NCBI RefSeq assembly: GCF_051216895.1
Contig: NZ_JBPKAO010000013.1
Span: forward strand, 62,001-126,000
Source of the DNA: Aquipuribacter sp051216895
GTDB taxonomy: Bacteria; Actinomycetota; Actinomycetes; Actinomycetales; JBBAYJ01
DNA length: 64,000 nt
Reading direction: 5' to 3'
A program made the position numbers and the translations under genes. Below are positions 23,730-32,552 of the stretch, piece after piece. Numbering within the stretch: position 1 is the first letter of the stretch; every line of letters starts with the position of its first letter. The notes under the pieces were generated by a model. It worked only from the letters and a program-made list of their open reading frames with translations. It was not told the DNA's origin and made no database searches.

Positions 23730-25852
23730 GGCAGGCCCTCCTTGCGGGAGGTGACGACGTCGCCGGGCACAACCTGGGCGGCGCGGGTGCCAGGTGCGGC
23801 GTCGGTGGGGGCGTAGTGGTCGACGACGGGGCCGTCGAGGGTGTGGATGACGGTGACGGTCTCGCCGTCCACGACGACGGCGTCGAAGTCACGCATGGGC
23901 GTCGTCTCCGGCCGGCTCAGCGGTTCGGTCTGACCATCGTCGAGCGGGACTGTCGGAGTCGGGGTGCTGCTGTAGCCGGGTGATTGGGCGGGCATGGTCG
24001 CTGCGGCGTGGGCGCCCGTCGACGTGGGGACCTGGGGGATCAGGTCCGGCGGGCTGGTGTCGGTGGAGCCGGCGGGGCCTCTTGGGGCAGGCAGGGTGTG
24101 TCCGCCGGGTCCGGCGATGGCAGCAGGTGCGGGTCCGCCAATCGCAGTAGGTGAGGGAGCGCCGTCGAGCTGCGCGGGTGGTCCGGTCCGCGGTCGGTAG
24201 TCGGATGTGGGGGGTGCGGCGGTGGCGAAGTGCTCGGGGCGGAGGGTGTCCGGGCCGATCCGATAGGGCTCCGACGCGGCCTGGGTTCGTGCCTCGTCGT
24301 CGTCCTTCTTGCTGAGTTTCTTCGCGAGGAGGGCGCCGGCGGCGACCTTCGCGGTTCCGCCGGCGAAGCGGGCCGCACTACCGGCCAGGTCGGTGGCGCC
24401 CTTCTTGTACTTCCGGTACTCGTCGGTGCTGGTCTTCACGGCGTCGTTGCCGCGGACCATCGTGGTGAGACGGCGGTAGGGGCTGAGGACGATCCACATC
24501 GCGCTGCCGACGACGAACGCGAGCAGGATCCCTAGCAAGGCAGGGATACCTGAGTCCGCCGACAGGAACACCCCGTAGAGGTAGGCGGTGACGGCGGCGC
24601 CGACGGCGAAGACGACGCTGTTGATCAGGGCCGCGGCCACCAGGCTGCCGAGGCTGCGCAGGGTTCCCTTGAGCAGGAGCGCGACGAGCGCCACCAGGGG
24701 CAGGAACATGACGACGAGTCGGATGATCAGATAGCTCATGGCCACGAGCAGCAGGCTCATCAGCAGGAACGGCAGGATCCCGACCAGCGCCAGCGCCACC
24801 AGGGCGTGGCCGACGCGGTCGAGGCTGCGGGCTCCGGTGAGGTACTCGTACGCGTCGGGGTCGCTGGCCTGGACGGCTTCGGCGGCGTCGGTCCACTGCT
24901 GTCGTTTGGCGTCGATGAGGTCCGCGCCGGCGCCGTCGGGGTCGTTGCGGACGAGCTCGGTCTCGGCCCAGGTGAGGGTGGAGGCTCGGTAGAGCTCGGG
25001 GCCGTACTGCCGGGCGGTCGGAGAGGAGGAGTCGCCGAGGGTGCCGGCGACCCACCGGTCGTACAGGATCGCGTCCACCAGCGGGGCGACGGTGGCGGTG
25101 GCGGGGTCGGCGTCCTCGCTGCCGGCCATGGCGCCGTTCACGGACACGATCGCCGTGACCGTGACCTGGTCGGTGAGCCTCGCGACCGTGCTGGGGTAGT
25201 TCGCGGCGAACGCGGCCAGCGTCGCAGCGACCAGGACGAGGCAGCCAGTGCCGATGGCCGCGGACAACCGGGCCCGCCGGACGCTGATGACCATGAGGAC
25301 ACCGACCGCGACCGCGATGACCGGGAAGAACGGCCGGGTGAAGCCCTCGTACAGGGCGTCGGACACATAGGCGACGGGCTCGTTGAGGACGGCGAGCCAG
25401 GTCTGGTTGTACACGGTGTCGGCGAGCGTGGCGACCATGCCCACGGCGAGAACCGGCAGCGACATCAGCGAGTTCGCGGTCGAGGTGAGCGCACCGTTGG
25501 TGGCCTGACCGGGGCCAGGGACGCAGGAGTCGACGTACATGTGCCAGCGGTAGCCAGCAAGGCCAGTCGTCTCGTAGACGCTGACGCCCGAGCCGTCGGT
25601 GAACGGGTCGGCGTCCAGCGGCGGCGGGTCACTTGGTTGAGGAGTGATGAACCCGCCCAGGCCGCGATCTGGTGACTCCGCGGTGGGTGGCGTCTGGCAG
25701 TCCGGTAGCCCCGGGATTGGCAGCTGCGGGACAGACGACGCGCTGGCCACCGGCACGACCCCGGCCGTCGCGGCAGCTGCGGGTCCTGTCACCCCGAGCA
25801 TCACGGTCGCGAGGGTGACGAGAGCGAGCAGGACCCGCCGGCCGGTGCTCAC
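23726..25852 (-). CDS. VirB6/TrbL-like polytopic conjugation protein with signal peptide
   Basis: 708 residues from GTG 25852 (GTGA overlap with virB4). An N-terminal signal sequence (LLALVTLATVMLGVTGPAAAA) and an extracellular loop precede at least six membrane helices between about residues 125 and 460. The cytoplasmic C-terminal tail of about 240 residues is Pro/Ala/Thr-rich and probably disordered. This fits the Orf15/TcpH and VirB6/TrbL class that forms the inner-membrane part of the channel. It is coupled to the VirB8-like gene by ATGA. Confidence 0.8.
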   Translation of the reverse strand: MSTGRRVLLALVTLATVMLGVTGPAAAATAGVVPVASASSVPQLPIPGLPDCQTPPTAESPDRGLGGFITPQPSDPPPLDADPFTDGSGVSVYETTGLAGYRWHMYVDSCVPGPGQATNGALTSTANSLMSLPVLAVGMVATLADTVYNQTWLAVLNEPVAYVSDALYEGFTRPFFPVIAVAVGVLMVISVRRARLSAAIGTGCLVLVAATLAAFAANYPSTVARLTDQVTVTAIVSVNGAMAGSEDADPATATVAPLVDAILYDRWVAGTLGDSSSPTARQYGPELYRASTLTWAETELVRNDPDGAGADLIDAKRQQWTDAAEAVQASDPDAYEYLTGARSLDRVGHALVALALVGILPFLLMSLLLVAMSYLIIRLVVMFLPLVALVALLLKGTLRSLGSLVAAALINSVVFAVGAAVTAYLYGVFLSADSGIPALLGILLAFVVGSAMWIVLSPYRRLTTMVRGNDAVKTSTDEYRKYKKGATDLAGSAARFAGGTAKVAAGALLAKKLSKKDDDEARTQAASEPYRIGPDTLRPEHFATAAPPTSDYRPRTGPPAQLDGAPSPTAIGGPAPAAIAGPGGHTLPAPRGPAGSTDTSPPDLIPQVPTSTGAHAAATMPAQSPGYSSTPTPTVPLDDGQTEPLSRPETTPMRDFDAVVVDGETVTVIHTLDGPVVDHYAPTDAAPGTRAAQVVPGDVVTSRKEGLP

Positions 25853-28689
25853 GCGACGCTCCAGTCGTCGGCGTGCTCGTCGGTGCCGGTCTCGGACCCG
25901 TTGAGCCTGGCGATGGCCGGCGCCCGCTGCGCTCGGCGCGTGGGGGTGTCGGTGTCGCGTAGGTCGACGCGACGGGCCTGGTCAGGACTTCGGTCCGGTT
26001 GGGGCTGCTCGAGGCGGGTGGGGTTGCCGACGGCGGTGGTGTCCAGGGCCTGCAGGACGTGGGGGAGGTGGCCGAGGTCCCAGCGGACGCGTTCGGTGTA
26101 GCCGTCGGCGTCTCGGAGGATGACGTCACGGGCCCCGCTACGTCCTTGGCCGACGTGGGGTCGGAGGCCTCCGAGGGCGAGGGTGGCGACGGCGCGTTCG
26201 TAGCCGAGGCCGGTGGGAATGCGGGCCAGGCGGAGCGCGGCGGCGGCCTCGTCGGGGTCCTCGATCCCGCCGATGATGCACTCGTCGATCAGCCCGCCGG
26301 CCTCGAGGCTAAGGAGGTCGCCGGGCTTCTGGGAGGCGGCGAGGACTCGGGTGTTCCACTTGCGGGAGTCCCGGGCGAACCGCTCGACCAGGGCCCGGCC
26401 GGCGGGGGTGCGGCGCAGGGCGTGGGCCTCGTCGATGACGACGACCTTCCGTTCGCCCATCCGGCGGCCGTAGACGCGGCGGGAGGCGTAGTTCGCGGCC
26501 AGGCTGAGCAGCGGCACGCTGATCCGCTCGTCCTCGGTCCAGTTCGTCTCCTCCGCGTCCGGCTCCGGAAGCGTCAGACCGCCGAGGGTGAACACCAGCA
26601 GCGTCGGCTCCGCGGAACGAACCGGCGGGTGCCTGGTGTCGCCGGCGGTGAAGAACAGGCGCGCGGAGGGAAACTCGGCCATGTCACGGAGGACGTCGTG
26701 GATCTCGTGGTCGGCGTCGCGACCATCGGCGCGGATGGCGTCGAGGACCTGGCCGAGGGACGCGTCATGCCCGCCCCCGACGTGACGCACGGCGTTGCGG
26801 ATGACGTGGCTGGACTCCCGCGCCCGCCGGATCTCCGGCGGCAGCAGCAGCCGCAGGGTGTCAGTGGCCAATTGCATCCGACGGCGACCGGCCAGGTAGA
26901 GGGCGTCGGCGAACACCTCGTCGAGCTTCTCCTCGTGAGCGGTGCCGTGCAGGCCCATGAGGCGTTCGTCGTCGACCAGGTTGTGCCGCTCCGGTTCTGG
27001 CACCGCGGCGTACGGCGACAGGGTTCCGGCCTCGGACCGGAGGAGGTCGACGTACTGCGACACCGCGGCGATCTGGGGGATGAGCGTCAGCCGGGCGAGC
27101 GGGCCGGACGGGTCGAACACGGTGGTGCAGATCCCGCGCAGCGTGGCGTCGTAGGCGAGGGAGCCGACGACGACGGACTTGCCGGAGCCGAGGCCGCCGA
27201 TGACGGGGGTGAAGCCGGACCGTTCGCGGACCTCCATCGCGTGGTGCAGGTTCCACGCCACCGCCCGCCGAGACGTGCCCACCGTGTAGCCGATGTAGGA
27301 ACCGTCGCGGGTGCCGACGGTGCTGGACAGGTGCGGCAAGCCGGCGGCGAGGAACTCCGTCTTCCCGCGGCGCCGGTGGGCGGTCGAGGCGGCGGGTTCG
27401 CCGGGGATGAACTCGCGGTGCAGGCCGTACTGGTCGGGGTCGCGGTGCAGCTCGACCCGGTAGTCGCGGTAGTGGTTGAGCACGGCGTTGACGCGGTCCT
27501 CGAGCTCCGCCTGCGACGCGGCGGTGACGGCGAGCTGGAACCGGCCGTCGATGCGGGCGACGGCGTGCACCCCTCCGTCGGCGATCTCATCAGCCGTCGC
27601 GCGGGCCTGCTCCCCGGTGCGGCGCAGCGACAGTGGGACCTCGACCGAGGCGCTGGCGGTGTACTGCTGCTCCTGGTCGACGACCTGATCGATGCGGGTC
27701 TGCATCGACGACGCGGCCTCCCGCCCGGACAGGACCCGGATGCTGCCGGACCACTCGACCGGGAACGGCAGCGAGTCCGCGAACGCCATCCACGGCAGGT
27801 GCGACTGCGGGATCTTCAGCCCCTCCATCCGGCCGACGCTGAGGACCGCCAGGTACCGCTCCACGACGGTGGCGTCGCCGGTGCGTTGCGGGCGGGCGAC
27901 GAGGCGCACGTAGGGCCGGCCCGGGCTCGGGTCGACGTCGAGGGTGCCGGTAAACATGGTCAGATCCGACGCCTCGACCGGAACGGTCATGCCGTCGACC
28001 GTGGTGTGGGGCTGGGGCAGGCCGATGCCGAGGCTGCGGTGGACCAGCCACTCGACCTCGCCCTGGGTGGCGCGGACCCCGTCCAGGCCCGGGGTGCCGA
28101 GCAGGGCGTCGAGGCGGGTGAGGTCGGTCGCGACCTTGGCCGCGGTGCGCTTGCTGATTCGGTCGCCGTGGTGGGTGACCTGAAGGCTGACGCCGAGGTA
28201 GGTCTCGGTGTCGGAGAACGTGGACCCGCGCAGGTGCCGCTGCACGCCGACGAGGTGCTCGCCCCACGCCTGCCGGTTGACCGGGTCGGGGGTGTCGTCG
28301 GCGAGGGCCTTGGCCCAGGTGTGGATCGGGTAGGGCCGCTGCACGCTACGCATGTGGATCGTGCGGCCGGCCAACGCGGAGTACGTGTCGCCGATCTGCC
28401 GGATGAGGTTCTCGCGGCGTTCGTCACCCTGCCACGACCACTGCTGGGGCCCCAGCCGGTACCAGGCCCGCAGCCCCTTGCGGGTGATGGTCACGTTTTC
28501 CTGGATGCCGCGCAGCGTCAGTGGCAGCGGAGGGAAGTCTGCCGGACCTACCGACATCGAGCGCCAGACCCGCCGGCCGGTCTGGACGCGGTGCTGGCCG
28601 TCCGCGACGTCCTGCGAGTCCGCCGTATCGGTGGCGGTCGTGTCGGGGTGCTGGCCGTTGCGTCGACGCAGACGGACGCGTGTGCTCAT
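25849..28689 (-). CDS. VirB4-like conjugation ATPase
   Basis: 946 residues from ATG 28689 (ATGA overlap with the TcpE-like gene); an upstream ATG at 29124 is rejected because it would cover that gene. The N-terminal half resembles the VirB4/TraC assembly domain. The C-terminal motor has Walker A GGLGSGKSVV near residue 500, Walker B KVVVIDEAHAL near 750, and NTRVLAASQKPGDLL sensor-like segment. It energises substrate transfer or channel assembly at the inner membrane. AICEs of Streptomyces type normally lack VirB4, so this is the key mark of the T4SS-like module. Confidence 0.92.
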   Translation of the reverse strand: MSTRVRLRRRNGQHPDTTATDTADSQDVADGQHRVQTGRRVWRSMSVGPADFPPLPLTLRGIQENVTITRKGLRAWYRLGPQQWSWQGDERRENLIRQIGDTYSALAGRTIHMRSVQRPYPIHTWAKALADDTPDPVNRQAWGEHLVGVQRHLRGSTFSDTETYLGVSLQVTHHGDRISKRTAAKVATDLTRLDALLGTPGLDGVRATQGEVEWLVHRSLGIGLPQPHTTVDGMTVPVEASDLTMFTGTLDVDPSPGRPYVRLVARPQRTGDATVVERYLAVLSVGRMEGLKIPQSHLPWMAFADSLPFPVEWSGSIRVLSGREAASSMQTRIDQVVDQEQQYTASASVEVPLSLRRTGEQARATADEIADGGVHAVARIDGRFQLAVTAASQAELEDRVNAVLNHYRDYRVELHRDPDQYGLHREFIPGEPAASTAHRRRGKTEFLAAGLPHLSSTVGTRDGSYIGYTVGTSRRAVAWNLHHAMEVRERSGFTPVIGGLGSGKSVVVGSLAYDATLRGICTTVFDPSGPLARLTLIPQIAAVSQYVDLLRSEAGTLSPYAAVPEPERHNLVDDERLMGLHGTAHEEKLDEVFADALYLAGRRRMQLATDTLRLLLPPEIRRARESSHVIRNAVRHVGGGHDASLGQVLDAIRADGRDADHEIHDVLRDMAEFPSARLFFTAGDTRHPPVRSAEPTLLVFTLGGLTLPEPDAEETNWTEDERISVPLLSLAANYASRRVYGRRMGERKVVVIDEAHALRRTPAGRALVERFARDSRKWNTRVLAASQKPGDLLSLEAGGLIDECIIGGIEDPDEAAAALRLARIPTGLGYERAVATLALGGLRPHVGQGRSGARDVILRDADGYTERVRWDLGHLPHVLQALDTTAVGNPTRLEQPQPDRSPDQARRVDLRDTDTPTRRAQRAPAIARLNGSETGTDEHADDWSVA

Positions 28690-29048
28690 GTCGACTCCCT
28701 CGAGAACGTGTGGTGCAGCGGGCGGGCCCGCATGGACGCGCGGCGGCAGCGGACCCAGTGGCGGGCGGCGCGCAGCTCGCCCCGGGCGTAGGCGAGCCAG
28801 GCCATGAGGGGCTGCTCGCTGGTGAAGTAGGGCGCCAGCAGGTAGCCGGCGACGAACCCGACGGCCAGCGTGTAGAGCCCTCCCGGCCACAGCCCGAACA
28901 GCAGCACCAGCGGCAGCGCGACCAGTCCGGTGACGGCCGCGCCGATGGCCAGGACCGTGTAGCGGGGCTGGCCGAGTACGGTCCACCCGCGCAGGTCGAC
29001 GAGGCGTGGCTGGTAGCGCCAGATGGCGTCGTCGTTGCCGATCAGCAT
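28686..29048 (-). CDS. TcpE-like small conjugation membrane protein
   Basis: 120 residues with two closely spaced hydrophobic helices (VLAIGAAVTGLVALPLVLLF and GGLYTLAVGFVAGYLLA) between basic cytoplasmic ends. This is the size and topology of Tn916 Orf17/TcpE, and it sits immediately upstream of virB4 as there, overlapping it by 4 bp. A PrgI-type label would also fit. Probably recruits VirB4 or coupling protein to the membrane (family inference). Confidence 0.72.
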   Translation of the reverse strand: MLIGNDDAIWRYQPRLVDLRGWTVLGQPRYTVLAIGAAVTGLVALPLVLLFGLWPGGLYTLAVGFVAGYLLAPYFTSEQPLMAWLAYARGELRAARHWVRCRRASMRARPLHHTFSREST

Positions 29049-29056
29049 GACGACGC

Positions 29057-29320
29057 TCAGTTGAGGAGGAAGTTGAGGATGTCATCGCTCGTGCCCGTGA
29101 TGAGCGGCACGCTGACGCCCGCAATCAGCAGGGCAATGATGACGATGGCGACTGTGCCGAGAGCGTCGCCGATCTTGATGCGACGGATGCCCACCAGCAC
29201 GATGAGCGCGACGACGACCAGACCGACGCCGAGCAGCTGCAGCAGCAGGTCCTGGATGCCACCGACGTTGACCGGGGTGCCGGAGGGAACGGCAAGCAGG
29301 GTGGTGAGAGACGTGTTCAT
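29057..29320 (-). CDS. Two-helix membrane protein, pilin/VirB2-like position
   Basis: 87 residues from ATG 29320 after AAGGAGAACC. Two transmembrane helices (LLGVGLVVVALIVLVGI and VAIVIIALLIAGVSVPLI) separated by a short basic loop IRRIKIGDALG. First gene of the conjugation operon. Size and topology recall VirB2/TrbC-type subunits or TcpD-like proteins. No cleavage signal is evident, so the role stays open. Confidence 0.65.
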   Translation of the reverse strand: MNTSLTTLLAVPSGTPVNVGGIQDLLLQLLGVGLVVVALIVLVGIRRIKIGDALGTVAIVIIALLIAGVSVPLITGTSDDILNFLLN

Positions 29321-29832
29321 GAACGGGTTCTCCTTCGGGTGAGGAGCCCGCGGGTCCCGAGTCACAGCGACTCTGGATCCCCCGGGCGGAGGACGGTCAG
29401 AGCAGGACGCGCTATGAGGTGTTCCGACGCCTTCGCGCCATTTCGGACGGTAGTGACGAGGTTGCCCCCCGTAGTGCGGACGATCGGTATCTGTGGATAA
29501 GGGCAGGTCGACAGGGCCTGAGGATCAGTTCGCTCGAAGACCGTCGGTGTCGAGGGATCAGGGGACGCTCCGACGTCGCGTCCAGCTGCCAACCCCAAGC
29601 ACGGAAGACCGTTCCTGCGGTCACCACGGAAGGGAGAGACGGCCAGCTGCACCGCCAGGACTGTTGCGAGGACGGTGACGAAGTGAGGCGTGCGGCACGC
29701 GTGCCCGCCACGTGCCCGATCGCCGCAGCAGTCCCCGACCCCTCTGATGACGTCCCGGAACGAGTCGCCTCGTGGGCGGTGCCAGCTGTCAACGCAGCGT
29801 GGTCCGCGATCACTGTCTGTCGGGCCGAGGAC
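29321..29832. other. Promoter region of conjugation operon and right end of element
   Basis: About 510 bp with no convincing gene; several frames open but none has a RBS or family-like sequence. It must carry the conjugation-operon promoter. A GAGTC-ACAGC-GACTC hairpin (around 29354-29372) lies in the probable leader, and the second arm-type repeat is at 29700-29723. Confidence 0.6.
29700..29723 (+). repeat. Probable integrase arm-type site, right end
   Basis: CGTGCCCG at 29700 and again at 29711 followed by ATCGC; 23 of 24 bases match 5697-5720. It lies 109 bp inside the attR core, in the same orientation as the left site. Confidence 0.55.
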
Positions 29833-29880
29833 CTTCCCAAGCTGATAGTGCGGGTTCGATTCCCGTCATCCGCTCCCAGG
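29833..29880 (+). repeat. attR: right copy of 48-bp attachment core
   Basis: Identical to 5605-5652. Only the tRNA 3' half is present, so this is not a functional tRNA gene. Confidence 0.95.
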
Positions 29881-29943
29881 CCAGAGACGTGTCAGCCCCG
29901 CCGCAGGAGTCCGAGAGCGACCCGCGTGCCCGCTCCGCGCCCG
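29881..29943 (+). repeat. Diverged continuation of the att repeat in chromosomal flank
   Basis: Ungapped comparison with 5653-5715 shows about 50 of 63 matching bases, including GAGTCCGAGA and CCCGCGTGCCCGCT. The element's left arm therefore resembles the sequence that lies downstream of the tRNA gene in the chromosome. Confidence 0.7.
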
Positions 29944-30087
29944 TCGGGTGGGCGCCTGTTGCGGCTCGCGCCCGCGGCAGGCGCGCCCGGGTTCACCACG
30001 ATGACCGCCACCGTCGTCGACGAGGCAGAGCTGGTGAGGCCCCTCGACGCAGCCGCCGTCCCGGACCAGCGAGGTCGCCGACGTGGT

Positions 30088-30303
30088 TCAGCCCCGCTCG
30101 CGCCGCCGGAGGGCCGCGGAGGACGCGAGGATCCCGAGGGCCAGCACGGTCCACAGGGCGGCCAGGACGACCTCGACCGGTCCGCCACCCGGCACCTGGA
30201 ACAGCCAGCCGAGGACCGCGAGGACGGTGAACAGCCCGCCCAGCCAGAAGCCCTGGCGGGACGTGCGCGTCAGCTGCCACGGCGGCGTCCTCCCCTCGGC
30301 CAT
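30088..30303 (-). CDS. Small two-helix membrane protein
   Basis: 71 residues: a short N terminus, a first helix (FWLGGLFTVLAVLGWLF), a short PGGG loop, a second helix (VVLAALWTVLALGILASSA) and an RRRERG tail. This is the typical layout of small actinobacterial membrane proteins of unknown function. It is the first chromosomal gene after attR and so was the original downstream neighbour of tRNA-Gly. Confidence 0.65.
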   Translation of the reverse strand: MAEGRTPPWQLTRTSRQGFWLGGLFTVLAVLGWLFQVPGGGPVEVVLAALWTVLALGILASSAALRRRERG

Positions 30304-30492
30304 GGGGCGAACGCTACCGACGCGACGGGCCGGTGACGCGGTCCCCGGTCGCGGTCGGACCCGGCCGTCTCGTGGGCCCAGGTGACGCGCTGGACGCGGT
30401 TGCGGGTGCCGGCAGGGCGATCACGCCGACACGGAGCGGCCAGGCGGACCCCTCACGGTGCGGTCCGCCCGCTCGGTGCCTACGGTCGTCGG

Positions 30493-30696
30493 ATGGCTAT
30501 CAGCAAGGGTGACGCAGTGACCTGGAACACCCCGCAGGGCGAGACGCACGGCAAGGCCGTCGAGAAGCGGACCGAGGAGTTCCAGCACGACGGTCAGACG
30601 TTCAAGGCCAGCGACGACGAGCCGTTCTGGATCGTCGAGTCCGACAAGAGCGGTTCCCGGGCCGCCCACAAGGAGTCCTCCCTCACCAAGGCGTGA
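30493..30696 (+). CDS. DUF2945 / hypervirulence-associated TUDOR-like protein
   Basis: 67 residues. The sequence pattern GDAVTWNTPQGETHGKAV, then a Lys/Glu-rich strand and EPFWIVESDKSGSRAAHK, is characteristic of the DUF2945 family, a small beta-barrel of unknown biochemical role. ATG 30493 follows a weak GG-rich leader. Monocistronic. Confidence 0.8.
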   Translation: MAISKGDAVTWNTPQGETHGKAVEKRTEEFQHDGQTFKASDDEPFWIVESDKSGSRAAHKESSLTKA

Positions 30697-30802
30697 CGCC
30701 CGCGCAGTGGTCGGTGGCACGCGCAGTGGTCGCGATCCGTCGTCGACCAGGGCAGTTCCGCAGCCACTGCGTGTGCCACGGCTGGGTGACTAGCGTGTCC
30801 TG

Positions 30803-31495
30803 ATGGCTGTGACCCTCGCCTCGATCCGCCGCTACCCGGTCAAGGCCATGGGCGGGGAAGGGCTCGACCACGTCGACGTCGACGACCGGGGCCTGGCCGG
30901 GGACCGCTGGTACGCCGTGGTCGACCCCGACGGCCGGCTGGCGTCGCACAAGGACACCCGACGGATGCGGCGTCGCGACGCGGTGGCCGGCTACCGGGCC
31001 CGGACCGACGGGGCGGGCCTCGTCGTGGTCGCCGACGGGCAGGGCCGCACCTGGCCGGTCGAGGACCCGGCGCTCGCGGCGCACCTGGGCGAGGTGATGG
31101 GCGCCACCGTGACGCTCGAGGCCGAGAGCGGGACCTCGCACCAGGACGACGGCGCCGTCTCGGTCGTCGGCACCGCCACGCTGCGCTGGTGCGCCGAACG
31201 GTGGGACCTGGACGCCGACCCACGCCGGCTGCGCGTCAACCTGGTCGTGGACACCGACGAGCCGTTCGTCGAGGAGACCTGGGTCGGCCGGTCCGTGGCG
31301 GTCGGGTCCGTCCTGCTGGCGGTCGAGGAGCGGATCGAGCGCTGCCGCACCGTCGACGTGCCGCAGGACGGGACGAGCGCCACCGGACGCTGGTTCAAGC
31401 CGTTGGCGGCCGAGCGGGACATGTCCCTCGCGGTGTACGCCCGGGTGCTGCGGCCGGGCCCCCTGGCGGTGGGCGACGCCGTCGTGCCGTCCTGA
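30803..31495 (+). CDS. MOSC-domain protein
   Basis: 230 residues. The N-terminal beta-barrel part (LASIRRYPVKAMGGEGLDHV, GDRWYAVVDPDG) is the MOSC_N domain. The C-terminal MOSC domain includes RRLRVNLVVDTDEPFVEE and a candidate Mo-cofactor-linked Cys in IERCRTVDVPQDG. MOSC proteins carry or use molybdenum cofactor sulfide, as in YiiM/mARC-like enzymes that reduce N-hydroxylated compounds. Substrate cannot be set here. Transcribed alone. Confidence 0.85.
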   Translation: MAVTLASIRRYPVKAMGGEGLDHVDVDDRGLAGDRWYAVVDPDGRLASHKDTRRMRRRDAVAGYRARTDGAGLVVVADGQGRTWPVEDPALAAHLGEVMGATVTLEAESGTSHQDDGAVSVVGTATLRWCAERWDLDADPRRLRVNLVVDTDEPFVEETWVGRSVAVGSVLLAVEERIERCRTVDVPQDGTSATGRWFKPLAAERDMSLAVYARVLRPGPLAVGDAVVPS

Positions 31496-31625
31496 CCCAC
31501 CCTCCTCACCGACCTCGTGGGCGCACCTCGCCGTCCGGCCCCCCACTCGCACGGCGAGACGATGGCGTATGGAGTCGCGCCTCTCGGCGATGGCCCGTCT
31601 CGCCATGGGCGGGTTGGCTGGCCGC

Positions 31626-32513
31626 ATGACCACACCCGCCACCACCGCCGACCGCCGTCCCGTCCTCGTCCTCGGCGCCACCGGCAAGACCGGCCGCCGG
31701 GTCCTGCGCCGTCTGCAGCAACGGGGCGTCCCGGTCCGGGCCGGTTCCCGGACCGCGTCACCGCCGTTCGACTGGGAGGACGGCACCACCTGGGCGCCGG
31801 CGCTCGCGGGCACCCGCGCCGTCTACGTCTCCTACTACCCGGACCTGGCCCTGCCCGGTGCACCCGAGGCCGTGGGCCGGCTCACCGGGCTCGCGGTCGC
31901 CGCGGGCGTCGGGCGGGTCGTCCTGCTGTCCGGCAGGGGTGAGCCCGAGGCCCAGCGGGCCGAGCAGGTCGTCGCCGACGTGCTGCCCACCCGGACCGTG
32001 CTGCGGTGCAGCTGGTTCGCCCAGAACTTCGACGAGGGCCAGCTGGCCCCGGCGGTCGGCTCCGGTGAGCTGGCCCTCCCGGTGGGCGAGGTCCGCGAGC
32101 CGTTCGTGGACGCCGACGACATCGCGGACGTCGCCGTGGCCGCCCTGCTGGAGGGCGGCCACGAGGGGCAGGTCTACGAGCTCACCGGACCGCGGGCGGT
32201 GACGTTCGCCGAGGCGATGGCCGTGGTGGCGCGGGCGACCGGTCGGTCGGTGGCCTTCCGCAGCATCGGCGTCGACGACTTCCGCGCGGGGCTCGCGGCC
32301 GTGGGTGTCCCCGGTGCGGAGGTGGACCTGCTCACCTACCTCGTCACGACCGTGCTGGACGGACGGGGCGCCACCCCGGCCGACGGGGTGCGCCGTGCGC
32401 TCGGTCGTGAGCCGCGCGACCTGGAGACCTGGGCGGCCGCGGCGCGGCGGGCCGGGGCGTGGTCGACCGCGTCGGCCACCGCCGCGTCGCCCGTCCTCGA
32501 CCGGAGTAGTTGA
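31626..32513 (+). CDS. NmrA-like NAD(P)-binding Rossmann protein
   Basis: 295 residues from ATG 31626; the in-frame ATG at 31569 is less likely. The cofactor motif VLGATGKTGRRVLRRL lies at residues 13-28 and the family's SWFAQNF segment near 120. An AFVDADDIADVAVAAL-like stretch follows (PFVDADDIADVAVAALLE), as in atypical SDRs that sense or reduce with NADPH. It may be an NAD(P)H:quinone-reductase-like or redox-sensing protein. Usual YxxxK catalytic pair is not evident. Confidence 0.8.
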   Translation: MTTPATTADRRPVLVLGATGKTGRRVLRRLQQRGVPVRAGSRTASPPFDWEDGTTWAPALAGTRAVYVSYYPDLALPGAPEAVGRLTGLAVAAGVGRVVLLSGRGEPEAQRAEQVVADVLPTRTVLRCSWFAQNFDEGQLAPAVGSGELALPVGEVREPFVDADDIADVAVAALLEGGHEGQVYELTGPRAVTFAEAMAVVARATGRSVAFRSIGVDDFRAGLAAVGVPGAEVDLLTYLVTTVLDGRGATPADGVRRALGREPRDLETWAAAARRAGAWSTASATAASPVLDRSS

Positions 32514-32552
32514 AAGTTGGCGCTTTCTGGTCGAGGCCCTTACGGTCGAGGC

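Larger units (their letters stand above)
5605..29880. mobile_element. Integrative and conjugative element in tRNA-Gly, about 24 kb
   Basis: The element is bounded by perfect 48-bp direct repeats formed by the tRNA-Gly 3' end. It encodes a tyrosine integrase and excisionase at the left end, a HUH-type Rep, an FtsK/TraB-type translocase, a SCO3933-family protein and an XRE regulator, which is the actinomycete AICE set. It also encodes a conjugation module with VirB4, VirB6-like, TcpE-like, VirB8-like and NlpC/P60 proteins at the right end, as in Tn916-type elements. Cargo in between includes a RuvB-like ATPase and an MmeI-type restriction-modification enzyme. All core genes look intact, so it may still be mobile, although an assembly gap sits at 17894-18044. 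Confidence 0.93.

Noticed and set aside
25999..28791. 930-codon plus-strand frame over virB4
   Set aside because: Antisense shadow; the minus-strand frame has VirB4 motifs and coupled neighbours.
29412..29840. 142-codon minus-strand ORF at right end of element
   Set aside because: Crosses the att core and arm-type site, and its protein is Arg/Ser-rich low complexity typical of non-coding GC-rich DNA.
29833..29880. Possible second tRNA-Gly gene
   Set aside because: Only the 3' half from the anticodon loop is present; the upstream sequence has no acceptor or D-arm. It is attR.
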